Source: Lasiosphaeris hirsuta
Lineage: Eukaryota > Ascomycota > Sordariomycetes > Sordariales > Lasiosphaeriaceae
Length of the DNA: 64,000 nucleotides
Assembly: GCA_030549175.1 (NCBI GenBank)
Contig: JAUKUA010000002.1
Coordinates: 3,348,001-3,412,000, forward strand
Reading direction: 5' to 3'
Shown: positions 54,401-64,000 of the stretch, piece by piece
Position numbering within the stretch: position 1 is the stretch's first letter
Layout: every line of letters starts with the position of its first letter
Made by a program: the position numbers and the translations under genes
The notes under the pieces: generated by a model
Told to the model about the DNA's origin: nothing
The model's database searches: none
The model's input: the letters and a program-made list of their open reading frames with translations, nothing else

Positions 54401-56143
54401 AAGACGGGTGCCGGCTTACGGAATCTCTTTAAGATCGCCCTCACACAAGGTAACGTAACTAACCCTCCTGCCTTATGGGCCCAGTTTGCGGAGAAGTTGT
54501 GTGATAACCTGCCCCGTAGGATTGAACGGAATCGACTAAACCGCCCTGTGATAGATAAACCGGAACAAGATTACGGTCTTTTCCTCTTGGACCGCATGCT
54601 ACAAGACGCAGGTAAGTCTTCGCAGCACTACCGGTTACCCGCGTATACTTTTCAGTGGGAGAGGGTCGATCCGAATCCCTTTATCCAGCGGGAGGTTACG
54701 TACAATCACGGGGACCAGGCCCGTATTTACGAGGATGTTAAGGGTCGGTTGAACGCCCGCCAGTCCGAAGTCTTCCGTGAGATTGTTGATGCTGTCGAGG
54801 GTGGCCGGGACGCCCATTTCTTTATCCAGGGTGCGGGCGGTACCGGGAAGACGTTCCTTTATAAGGGCATTTGCGCGTATTTCCGGTCAAAGGGTAAGAT
54901 CGTATTGTGTTACGCTTCTTCGGGAATCGCCGCTTTGCTTCTTGAAGGAGGCCGCACTACGCACTCCCGTTTCAAGATTCCAATTGAGCTACACGACGAT
55001 TCGAATTGTAGCATTACAGCTGGCTCTCACCTTGGCGGACTGTTGCGGCTAGCTGACATGATCGTCTGGGACGAGGTTCCCATGCAGGATAAGCGTTGCT
55101 TCCATGCCGTTGACAGGACTTTGCGGGATCTTCGCAGGAACGATTCGCTTTTCGGGGGTATCCCTACCATCTTTGGCGGCGACTTCGCGTAAATACTGCC
55201 CGTTGTCGTCAATGGTTCTGAAGCCCAGATTAAGGCAGCCTGCTTACGGAACTCCCCCATCTGGCTACAGCTTCAGGTCCGGGTCTTGACGGAGAATATG
55301 CGAGTTCGCGGCGCCTCGCCAGAAGACCGGCAGTTCATTTCCTGGCTCCAGCGTATATCGTACGATCCGCAAATGCGCTACTCTGTTACGCCGCTGCCTT
55401 CGATGAACTTCACGGCGAATTTTGGCGCCTTCGTGGCTAGGATTTATCCGCAGGAGGACCTGAACCGGGTTAAGACTGACCACACGGTCTTCGCAACGCG
55501 GTCGATCTTAGCCCCCCTGAACGCTACGGTCGATGAGATCAACGTTATCGTGCTTGGGAAGTTGCAAGGCTCCGTAAGGGAGTATGGGTCGTATAATGGC
55601 GTTGAGGCGTTGTCTGATCATGCTGAGGGCCACCCGCCAAATCTCAGCCCGGAGTTCCTCGCAGCGTTGGACCTCCCTTCTCTCCCGTCCGCGAAGTTGT
55701 TCTTGAAGGTCGGGGCCCCCGTTATCCTCCTCCGCAATATAGATCCTGCGGCCGGCCTTTGCAATGGGACCAGACTCGCAGTGACTCGCCTTAGCAACAA
55801 CGTCGTCGAGGGCCGTATCTTGACAGGGGATTCGGCCGGGCAGTTGCGGATGATCCCACGTATCGATTTGTATTCGAATCCGAATGACTTTTACTGTGTT
55901 GTGCGGCGGCGGCAGTTCCCACTTCGGCTTTGCTTTGCGATGACGATCAACAAGTCGCAAGGCCAGTCTTTTGAGACAGTTGGCGTGGATTTACGGTACC
56001 CGGTCTTCACTTACGGGCAGTTGTATGTTGCCATGTCCCGCGTTACGAGTGTGGCAGGTGTTATGATCTTGGGAACAGAGGATATGGTGGGCTTGCTGTC
56101 GTTAAAAAACATCGTATATCCGGATGTGTTAATTCAAGGTTGA
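51456..56143 (+). pseudogene. Helitron RepHel protein (HUH replication initiator plus PIF1 helicase), with premature stops
   Basis: A zinc-finger N-terminus (HCTGCNRLL..., CRACRVRQ, then CEKCGALHWLDERL) starts at 51456. After a frame change near 51868-51917 (a GTTCGT...GGTAG intron or a frameshift), one frame runs to 56143. It carries the Helitron_like_N region (FGKCCSGGKVDL), the HUH motif in QKRGLPHCHLLVF, and the Tyr motif KYIHKYIYKG. The PIF1 helicase has Walker A GAGGTGKTFLYKG, Walker B VWDEVPM, GGDFA, and C-terminal INKSQGQSFETVGVDL and YVAMSRV. In-frame stops fall at 52109, 52307, 52427, 53990 and 55190; the last sits where GGDFAQILP is expected. The protein nicks and unwinds the element for rolling-circle transposition when intact. 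Confidence 0.88.
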
Positions 56144-56407
56144 CGGGCTTAATTGCCGTCAAAGCGCTTATGGCTGGTAAGGAACGCTTATAGTTATCTG
56201 GCTTAAGGTGCGAAAATCGTATAATTCACACATATTGGGACTTTTGTATAGTTATGGCCTTCCATTTTCGTAGGTAGTGTAGATATTATCTATAAGCGTA
56301 ATGTCCCTATCTGTTCTCCCGGTATGGTTCCGGCCCGTAAACTCCTCCGCGAATCCCAGTACATGGCTGCAACCCCCAGGACATGCCCGCAAACTATCCG
56401 TAACCTA

Positions 56408-58088
56408 CTACTTACCAAAGATCTCATCCTCCATGACCTCATCATCCTCATACGGCACGTTGCCGTGAAAGGTGGGCTGCTGCCGGGTGTGGCGGGGAGG
56501 TTGGTAGCCACCGTAACCCTCAGAGGCGCCGCGAATATTAGCAACCGAAGGCGAGTGCCGAACCGGCGGCGGGTAGGGCGCGGAACGGGACATAACGCGG
56601 CTTGATGTGACCCGTCTGGGGGGGGCGGGATCGTCCGCAAAAGTGGCGGCCTGCGACTGAACGCTCCACAGCATAGGGCCCTGTCGGGGGGACGGCCGAT
56701 AGTGGGAGGGCGCCTCTGGAATATACTGCTCATATTGCTGCGGGCGATGCACGGTGTCCTCGCGGTATTGAGCGGCCTCTCGGTACCGGGGAGGGGCAAG
56801 CATAGGCACGTTACGGGCCGCATCATCGGCCAGTTGATAGGCACGATCTCTGTCAGCCTCAACGGTACGGACATAAGCCCGCACGTCGTTCAGTTCGGCC
56901 CGCAAAGTCTGCTCACGGGTCGCAGCAAGCGCTGCCTGTGATCGGCGTTCCGTGCCGATCCGGTACTACTCGGCGGCGGCAACCGTCAGCCAACGTGACA
57001 TAACGATCTCAGGGACTTCGCCCGGCGGCAAAACGGGGATTTCCATGGGGTTTATGGGCTCTTCAGTAGGTATGCCAGGCGTAACCGATGTGCCCACCTG
57101 GCTGCTAGGGAGGGCCGGGTTGTATAGCGAATGGGTTGTGCGGCCGGAATGGCCCGTTGCCTGCGGGGAGGTGTCCCGTATATCGATATCTGTACCGGTA
57201 ATAGTCGAGGGACCGGTTTTCTTTCCACCGCCATTGCGCTTGCCTTTGCCTTTACGGCTGGGCGATTGATGGCCTTCAGTGTCCGTAACGGGTAGGACTG
57301 GGGTCGGGGCAGGCTTCTGCGGAGTTTCTCTGCTGCGGAACGAACAGTCGGCGCCCATGGAGTTCATATGGCAGTTTGCGCAGGCGCCGCGGCCGGCCGT
57401 TGAGTGGGTTATGCATTGTTTGAACGTGCCGCTACCGCCCGCGCATTTCTTGCAGGCCAGTTTATGGACCGTGTCTCCTGTCATTTGCATCAGTGTTGCC
57501 TCGCCGTTGACGGGCCGCGAGAAGTTGATAGACTTGGGCATGCCGTTAGCTTCGACACGGAGCTCGGCATTGCGTTTGAATGTCTTCTGCTATTACGTTG
57601 TTAGCAAACTATAGCGGTGGTTTACGGGTTTGTGATGTACTTACATCGGCCATTAGGTTCGTCAATACACCGCTCAGCTTCAATCTACCATCAGTTTTTT
57701 CTCTCTCGATGGCCGTAACTGCGGCATTCCAGGTGATCCTATTATTGTGGACTTTATTACGGCCGCCTTTGTCCATGGCAGGCGACGCCGACGTGCCGGA
57801 ATCCTCCGCAATGGTCTGCTGCCGCTTCTTCGGGCCAAGGGTATCGTCAAAGGCGCGAGCGGCGTCCCTAAACAGTCGGTTGCTGCGGCGGCGATTGCCA
57901 CTACTGCTGCCTTCGCCCGTGTTGACGTCTCCGCTTGGCTTTACGGGCGTCTGCAAATCATCGTCGGGGTTGGTCGCAGCCAAAATGGTATCGCTAACGG
58001 CGCCGGAAGTGTTGTCAATGCCCGCAGTGGGCTGGTCGGGCTGGTCAGTGTCCGCCACTGCGAGCAAAAATCGGTCAGCACACTGCAA
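56408..58088 (-). pseudogene. second Helitron-borne gene, Cys-rich, unknown function, one premature stop
   Basis: Minus strand, antisense to RepHel. An upstream exon (58088-57645, 5' end unresolved, no ATG) is joined by a 58-nt intron (GTAAGT...AGCAG) to 57586-56408. The protein has a basic, disordered N-terminus (GNRRRSNRLFRD) followed by a Cys cluster (KLACKKCAGG...KQCITH...GRGACANCHMNSMGADCSFR) resembling a C-x2-C zinc module. Then come a Lys/Gly-rich stretch and a coiled coil (RAELNDVRAYVRTVEADRDRAYQLADDAAR). A TAG at 56966-56968 splits an otherwise continuous frame. It is not a helicase or nuclease of known type. Its placement inside the element suggests an accessory or captured gene. 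Confidence 0.6.
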
Positions 58089-58411
58089 ATACCCGCTGAA
58101 GAGCCTAAAAAATTATAGCGCATGACTCGAATTGTACTTACTGATTGCGACAACAGGTGGTAACTGGCTGTAACGGTCCGCGGTGGCTGTGACGATCGGT
58201 GTGGCGGATGGTTGCAGGTAATGCAGGAAAATTATTTTAGGCAAAAAATGGATTTAATTGCGTTGCGGCTGGCCTGGGTTTTTTTACTGCGGTTGATGGC
58301 CTATAATTGGCTCCAGTTTTCACTTTTTTGCGTTAAAAATCGCTTTTTTTACTTAAATATTCTACTCCGCGGATCCAACTGACACCGGCCGAAGGCCGGC
58401 ACGTCCTCTAG

Positions 58412-59036
58412 TTTAATTGAGCTACAACAAGGATGGCCCGAGAAGCCGTCAACCCCCCGCGATAACTCGGCGGCCACCGCCAAAGTCAGATTCGACTTCT
58501 GGACGTTGTACCACGCCGCCCCCAAGAACCAGGCCGACACCAAGCTCCGCCGACAGTCGTGAATAGCAAGAAGATCCCCGATTACTTCGCCGCTCATTCC
58601 GCCACCGACCAAGAGGGCGAAGAGATCGATGAGCTTGCCGACGCGTAGGATGAGTTGTGCGACGTCATGAAGTAGTTACGCGCAAGGCCCGTCGTTACAT
58701 GGCCACTCAGTCTGAGTTGGATGAAGATTTGGACGATAAAGCAGCGGGCCTTGTCAGTTCTGAGAAGGCTTCTGGCTTTGTCTATCAGTCCATTACAGAC
58801 TAGGGTACAGCTAGGAGCGAAACTGGCGTCCCGTCGCTTAAACTCCACTGGTGTAAAATAGCGCACGGATGTGCTGCCAGTAGTATGGGTTATTGTTTAT
58901 CCACACGCGGTACTTGTGAGTCATGGCGGGTATCCGAACGACGGATTTACGATTTTGCCGCATTCGAGAGTACGGGAGGCAAGTGTTATCTCGCTCCTGT
59001 GCTGACAGCAACATCACCAACAGTACCACAGCTGCA
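58412..59036. other. degenerate repeat-like DNA between the Helitron and a transposase relic
   Basis: Immediately after the Helitron end a short open stretch (REAVNPPRDNSAATAKVRFD...) ends in stops. It may be a fragment of another element into which the Helitron inserted, but I cannot identify it. Confidence 0.3.
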
Positions 59037-59156
59037 ATGGCGCTGAATCTGGCTCTCCACAAGCGTGCTCTAATTCAGACCATAATCAACGGTAAGCTAC
59101 AAGTTGACGATGGCCCAGAAGATGACGAGATAGCAGAAATAAAGGGGACGGAGTGA
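59037..59156 (+). pseudogene. N-terminal fragment of a Tc1-like transposase
   Basis: The stretch MALNLALHKRALIQTIINGK followed by EDDEIAEI resembles the first helix-turn-helix of fungal Tc1/mariner-type transposases. It stops at 59156, next to the end of the NLR gene on the opposite strand. No DDE part follows, so it is a truncated relic. The identification rests on a short match. Confidence 0.35.
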
Positions 59157-59173
59157 AAGAGACTTGAAACGTA

Positions 59174-62109
59174 TTAAACATTTCGCGAGAAGCCAATGGT
59201 AAGAACTCGTCCCGATGAACAGCCGATGGATACCATTCGCCCGTAGACGGCGGAACAGCTCGGGCGGTATTCTGGTGGTAACCATAGTACATTCTTACCA
59301 TTACAAGTAACCCATAGCTTGTCACATCCGAAGCCATACTCCTGCTTTCCTAGATAACCCGGCTGAACAACGCTTTCAGTAATAGCTATAGTTATGTCGA
59401 TACGCCCGGCATCGGTGATAAGGTAGCGGCCGGTATGATCAAACGAGACATGGTATACTGGTCTATCGACATTTTCAGTCTGTAGGCATTGCCCCGACTC
59501 GGGATCCCAGATCTTGATCGTCTGATCGTACGAGCCCGATACGAGCCGCTGGCCGTCCGGCGAGAAGGCGACCGACCGAACCCAGCCGCCATGGCCTTCT
59601 AATGTCTGTAGGCATGAATTCCAATCCGCTTCTATAACAGGCTTGGTACTGATCCAGTCAGGTTTATCCACCCCGAAATTTTTTTTTACTAAACAGCCGG
59701 TTGGTACAAATACAAGGGCTGAAGTGTATGCTTGAAGAGGCGCTTGCTCTACTATCCATCTATAAGACAGAGTAAACCGGTAAACATCTCGTACAAGGGT
59801 TGGTAGCTGCCTTTGGTCGACGTGGCCCTATTTCTTTGTAAGTCCTGACTTCTGGTATTTTGTAGTCTTGTACTTACTAGTAGGCCCTTGAGCTGCCCTA
59901 CGGCAATGACGCCCTCCGACATAGCCCGGAGTAGACTGAGAGTCTCAAGCCAATAAAGGTACTTCGTCTTGAGGAATGTATGGACGGCCCCATCATCCTG
60001 TAGAAAAGTGTCTAGGTTTACGTTTGTGCCGGAAATTGAGTCAGAAAGGTGGTTTACCCAGTAAACACACGAGTACCGCACTGTCGTAAGAGGATCAGGG
60101 TCCGGCACGCGGACTTGGTCGATAGGAAACTCCGGTTCGTAGAGGCCGTATATGTCGTATTGTAACTTGTCAGACAGGAGTTTCATTGATCGATCTAATA
60201 TGTCGTGGTGGGCCATTGCCACGCCGTGGGGAAAGAGCAGAGTGGAGGCTCGGTCGCTCAAATAGTCCTTGGCTGATTGATGAACGAGGTAGATCCGATT
60301 GTCTCTGACTGTAAGGAATGATCTACACTTGGCCACGATCTTTCTGACATTTTCCGTCGATTTTGTAATCTGTTCTAGCAATCTAGACAAGGCGCCTATT
60401 TCAGCCAAGTGAAGTGGGCGGTATGTGACCGTCACTACGGAAAGTATTCGTCGGCAAAAATCCGCGTCCCATCTATACTGCTCAATCTCCGTCAACATAC
60501 GCTCGTACATGCCATCCAGGCCACGCGGTACGTCTTCGACAATTGGCAAAACATGCCAGCTCTCAACCTCACCCTTGCTCAGCTCTTATAGGACGAGAGA
60601 GGCCCAAAGGATCGTGCCGTCTACCTTTTAGCGTAGGATATCCCGCACTCGATTCTACAATGGGAGGTCACCCCAAAGAGATATAAGACCGGATAGCTTG
60701 TTATCGATATACCCATCGATATCACAAGACACCTGTTCTACATTCGTTTCTAGCCCGAGACCGAATTCTATTAACCTATCACTAAAACGTAGCTTCCTCT
60801 CGATCATTAGCCTGTTCTGACTCGCTACGAGCCACTTGACACGTTCCGACGAGGTACAGACGATAAGGTCTAAAAGCTTCGGTAGGTCGGTAATACATTC
60901 GTCAAGGGCGTCGATGACTAGGTAGGTGACCTTTAGGTTCGGATCTTCTAGCATCTCCCGGAAAACTCTCGATAGGACGATCCATGCTATTGCGTTATCG
61001 GAGGGGTATATATTCTCCGGCAGACGCGAGAGGAGACGTGGTTGCCGGTGGACGAGTAGGTAGATTAGCCCCCGCAGCACTGCAATCGCGCTGTTGATAC
61101 GCGAGTCAGTGGCTTGGCAAAAGTAATACGCCAAGTTGTGACAATGCCCGCCGGCCACCATGGCCCGCTCTAGCTCATTGATGATGCCGCAAAGCAACAT
61201 GGTCTTGCCTTTGCCGGAGCCCCCCCGGATCCAGAACATACGGTTTTCCGGCAGGTGCCATCGGTCGAGGTTAAGGCTCTCGAGGGCCCGGCGGTAAGCG
61301 TTAACCACTAGGCCGCCCTTTGCCTCTTCGATACGCTCCTTCTCGAGGCGCGGGTCGGCAGAACGCAGGTCCGCCAGACGGTGGTAATCCTTGTCGATCC
61401 TCTCTCGCAGTCTGCCAAATGCCTCCACCTCTCCTTCGCCGTAGAGAAGCGGCATATGCACATCGAAGATGCCAAATAAAGAGTACGCCTTGTCTTCTTC
61501 GCGTGTTGTGTTGCGCTTCTTGACCCACGCCATTCTTTCGTCGATGCTGAAATCGGAGAGTATGCCGCCTCGGAGAGCTCCGAGGGGAATCCCGGTTATT
61601 TCATGAATCTGTCGTTCCAAAGACTTCTTATCTCCCAGGCGCTGACCCTCTATGGAGAAAAATTCGATAATAGTTGGAGCAATGAGTTCTTGAAGTGTCC
61701 ACCCACGTGTGAACCACTTGCTAGCTCTAAAAGCCGCTTCCCAGCTGGACTTATTGTCAGGGGCAGAAGTCGAGACGTCTGCTAGGTAGACGTAACATTT
61801 CGCCGCGTTGCGGTACCAACGAAACATGGAGTTGAGAGCGTGCTGAAGCTCGGCACCGTCAGACTTGTCGATGCAGCATGTGTCTTGCTAGAAGAATCTT
61901 AGCCTATCACGCTCGGCTTGCTTTCCGCAAAACCGAATCTTGGCGTAGCCTGGTTTGTTTTTGGCCGTACCGTCCGCCAGGTCTTTGAAGAGCACCTCTT
62001 CGTCTTCCCTCCATGTGTGTGAAAGTATCGCGTAGGGCGGAATCGCGTCGTTTGGGAGGTGCTTCGTCAGGTGGAACTCGCCGGTATCGCCACGCTCCAG
62101 GAGTCGCAT
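59174..62109 (-). pseudogene. HET-NACHT-WD40 NLR (HET-E/HET-D type), with four in-frame stops
   Basis: Minus strand. From 62109 one frame reads MRLLERGDTGEFHLTKHLPN, IPPYAILSHTW, GYAKIRFCGKQAERDRLRFF, stop, DTCCIDK, the HET domain of the NWD family. The stop at 61888-61890 replaces the conserved Trp of FWVDTCC. RWYRNAAKCYVYLADVS and RGWTLQELIAP follow, then the NACHT P-loop IRGGSGKGKTMLL and Walker B TYLVIDALDEC. Further stops lie at 60655, 60628 and 60586, around the KADGTFLW-like helix. A 50-nt intron (59877-59828) leads to IVEQAPLQAYTSALVFVP and the WD region. Only one good WD40 repeat is left (LQTLEGHGGWVRSVAFSPDG...IKIWD) plus a degenerate end, where HET-E-type genes carry many. These proteins sense non-self and trigger cell death; this copy is broken. 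Confidence 0.9.
59828..59877 (-). other. intron of the NLR pseudogene
   Basis: GTAAGT...AAATAG, 50 nt, phase 0. Its removal joins QLKGLL to GHVDQRQLPTLVRDVYRF and continues into APLQAYTSALVF, the conserved junction before the WD repeats. Its retention explains the apparent frame end at 59752. Confidence 0.75.
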
Positions 62110-63677
62110 TGCATAAAATCACCAGACTTAGTTCTCTCAGCAGTTATTTATATCGATGCTCGGAAAAGACGAGCGGGTGCGCGAAAGGGAACACTTTGCG
62201 TTTGCGAGATCTGTAGGTATAACAAGTCAGTAGCTGAAACTAAGGTCACGAGGAATAGCCAGGAATGACCTGCTTCTGGTTATCGAGGTGCGTAGCGCAA
62301 ATGTTGGCGGGTTTAATGGGATGTTGAACCTCGAAGGTGGTTGTTGTTGCTGTCTCGAACGGTCGCGGCGTTTCGCTGCCTAGATCATCAAACAACCCCG
62401 CAGCTGGGCATCTTCGTGGAGTTGCCACCTCGGCGCTGGCGCCAATTGCCATGCTCGAAGCATCTGATTGGTTTTTCGCTGGTGCGCCTCAGACACATGT
62501 CTCTTCAGAATGTAATCGCGACAATGCAGGAACTGTCTTGTGGTAAAGCAAAAAGGATACTGGGAAAGGGGCAGATGCTAAGCCTACCCGAAATAGCTAC
62601 GTAGGTACCCTCTCTCTGTCGTTGCACTGTGGGACAAATCACGTAAGCGCCGCACGGCACTATCAACCTTGTGCTACTTTATGATACTTGCTTCACTCGA
62701 TGTCGGCACAAAAAGCGTGTGAGCGTCACGCCGGGGCGTAAGGCAAGCACCCTAGGGGTTGGTGATCGAAAGGCTAGGTGTTGAAAGTAAGTACTCTCTG
62801 ACGAAGGTGGATACTAAAGCGCGGCTGGTGGGCAAGAGCAAAAACCCGACCACACCCTACCGGACCAAGCAGCCTACCCTCTGCGTATCTGGCCGCAAAG
62901 GCCAGATCAGGGCCCCTGGAAGGGCCGCAAGTTGAGTCTTGCTCCTTGGATTTCCATCGCTCAGATCAGGGGGCTTCGGTCGGCCAGATCAGGTGTTCGG
63001 TCTTCGGGGTTCGGGGTATCCAGGGCTTTCTGGAAAAGGCTTTCAAGGTGCCATTTCTAAAGTCTCTTGGGTCCCTACCACCAACTTCACCACCTAGCGC
63101 GCGGTAGTCCCTCTGAGAACAGCTACAAGGGCGAGAAGGCTGTCTATGGTGGTAAAGCGCGTGATGTGAAGCTGCTCAACCTACTTGAATAAGGTCACCG
63201 CGGGGTATATCGGTGGGCTGGATAAAGGTAGTAGTATTACATTTAATAATGGTGTTAAGAGTGATATTGATGGGTTAATGACGATTTAGATTAAGTATCT
63301 GAATGGGGATAGCGGCCCTTGTTATGTGAATGTAAGGGTGAATGGGGATGGAGGGAGGAAGATTGCGTTCTTACCTGCAAGGAGAGACTTGGCAAGTAGT
63401 ACACTACATAGGAATTTGAGGAAGGGGGATAACACGATTTGTGATTGAGGGGGTTGGGAATGGATGGGCCATAGACGTGGACCGGTTTGATGGTGCCAGT
63501 TCAGTAGGTAGCCGGGTGCCAAGAGGAGACAGAAAGGAATGTCGGAGTTGGTGCAGAAGAAGTACAAGGTAGAAATGAAGCTGCGGAATTCTGGTGTCGC
63601 ACAATGGAAGGAACCACCTGCATAGCGAAGGGAAACCCTCAACGTTTTTCCAGTTCCTTGCAGGCCATGTTGACCGA
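62110..63677. other. repeat-like, gene-free DNA upstream of the NLR
   Basis: No intact gene. Contains GC-rich short palindromic stretches around CTGGCCGCAAAGGCCAG (~62890) and repeated CAGATCAGG words (62910-62990). The 62110-62250 part should be the NLR promoter. Confidence 0.4.
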
Positions 63678-63998
63678 TCAGACCTCATAGGCACCATGAT
63701 CCCTAAAGGCATCCCCTGCAACCTGTTCCAAACCTTGCGACTGCTCTTCTCCAGGTGGGGGGTTCCCGAATATACCACAGACGACGGTGTACTCCTCTCC
63801 CGGAATGATGTAGCCCTGGAAGTTGTCGGCGTCGAGGCGACCGTCTGCTAGAGTGTCGGGATCGAAGTATTGGGCAAGAGTATCAACAGCGTCGTTTGCC
63901 GCACTGCTGCTAGCGTCTTGCTCGGCGTGCAGTGCGGAGTCACCCTGAGAGTTTCCACCTTCGTCAGGTGGGGAGGCATAAGGGTAAGATGGACCGGT
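63678..63998 (-). CDS. 3' part of an unidentified ORF running in from the right edge
   Basis: On the minus strand an open frame enters at the window end and continues for about 106 codons to a TGA at 63680-63678. It is rich in Asp, Ala and Pro (AEQDASSSAANDAVDTLAQY, ADGRLDADNFQGYIIPGEEY). No domain is recognised. Its context between transposon and NLR relics suggests it may be part of a mobile element. The start lies outside the window. Confidence 0.35.
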   Translation of the reverse strand, partial: TGPSYPYASPPDEGGNSQGDSALHAEQDASSSAANDAVDTLAQYFDPDTLADGRLDADNFQGYIIPGEEYTVVCGIFGNPPPGEEQSQGLEQVAGDAFRDHGAYEV

Positions 63999-64000
63999 AT

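Larger units (their letters stand above)
50962..58411 (+). mobile_element. Helitron rolling-circle transposon
   Basis: The right end is clear: a 6-bp stem hairpin (CCGGCC-GAA-GGCCGG, 58385-58399), eight bases, then CTAG at 58408-58411 followed by host T, exactly the Helitron terminus. The left end is proposed at 50962 (A|TCTAAACTATACTAC), which fits the TC start and A/T insertion rule but is chosen by eye. Inside lie a RepHel gene on the plus strand and a second gene on the minus strand. RepHel has five premature stops, several at positions where Gln is expected (CAA/CAG to TAA/TAG), so this copy is probably dead and RIP-affected. Confidence 0.85.

Noticed and set aside
59752..59877. A frameshift between the NACHT and WD parts of the NLR
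   Set aside because: A 50-nt phase-0 intron (GTAAGT...AAATAG) explains the frame change and restores the conserved VEQAPLQAYTSALVF junction.
63594..63851. Possible Ty1/copia integrase remnant (DLIG...PKGIP-like words on the plus strand)
   Set aside because: The match is a few residues in a frame full of stops around it, and the opposite strand carries a longer open frame. The evidence is too weak to call a retroelement.
1..64000. tRNA and rRNA genes
   Set aside because: I looked for B-box-like GGTTCGAATCC contexts with matching stems. The only close word (near 21614) lies inside the transposase frame. A covariance-model scan would be decisive.

Overview
The window looks like nuclear DNA of a filamentous ascomycete, probably a sordariomycete. 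Housekeeping genes are GC-rich with mostly GC-ending codons. Most introns are short (about 48-77 nt) with GTAAGT/GTATGT-like donors and CTAAC/CTGAC branch sites. CFEM and HET/NACHT/WD families are present, as are transposon relics whose stop codons fit C-to-T (RIP-like) change. All calls come from reading the sequence; no database search was possible.

Layout. 0.8-1.5 kb: a secreted Cys-rich GPI-type protein. 3.1-4.2 kb: an unidentified, probably broken gene. 5.2-6.3 kb: a conserved hypothetical protein. 6.8-7.3 kb: COX20. 8.1-15.0 kb: POL2, the catalytic subunit of DNA polymerase epsilon. 16.2-20.8 kb: a HET-domain gene with an extraordinary internal array. 21.4-22.4 kb: a Tc1/mariner relic. 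23.1-23.7 kb: a CFEM protein. 24.8-26.2 kb: a PAQR/haemolysin-III receptor. 26.7-29.1 kb: an MFS transporter overlapping a NACHT relic. 31.2-32.4 kb: a DUF829/PaxU-like protein. 32.9-33.6 kb: a single-pass membrane protein. 35.8-38.1 kb: a CBS-PB1 protein. 38.6-39.9 kb: mitochondrial ribosomal protein uS2m. 40.7-42.7 kb: an SPT10-like GNAT. 43.0-44.9 kb: CCT7. 45.1-45.8 kb: an ORF split by a MITE. 46.2-47.3 kb: a polytopic membrane protein. 48.3-48.8 kb: a small secreted protein. 49.7-50.5 kb: a frameshifted HNH gene. 51.0-58.4 kb: a Helitron with a second gene on the opposite strand. 59.2-62.1 kb: a pseudogenised HET-NACHT-WD40 NLR. 62.1 kb to the edge: repeat-like DNA.

The standout is 16521-19195, which looks like a 70-bp minisatellite. 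Every unit is in fact a complete-looking intron (GTAAGT donor, TTACTGAC or TTACTAAC branch site, TATAG acceptor) followed by exactly one trinucleotide. The flanking HET-gene exons are both in phase 0, so splicing would yield 37 single-codon microexons between an N-terminal segment and the HET domain. The introns are nearly identical, while the trinucleotides take nine values, contain no stop, always end in C or G, and encode mainly D, N, F, Y, L and R. This suggests a hypervariable, codon-by-codon recognition segment in an allorecognition (HET) protein, built by tandem intron duplication. I know of no described system of this kind.

The accessory blocks (16-22, 26-27 and 45-64 kb) hold three HET/NLR-type loci and several transposons. 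The stretches between them are ordinary housekeeping genes.
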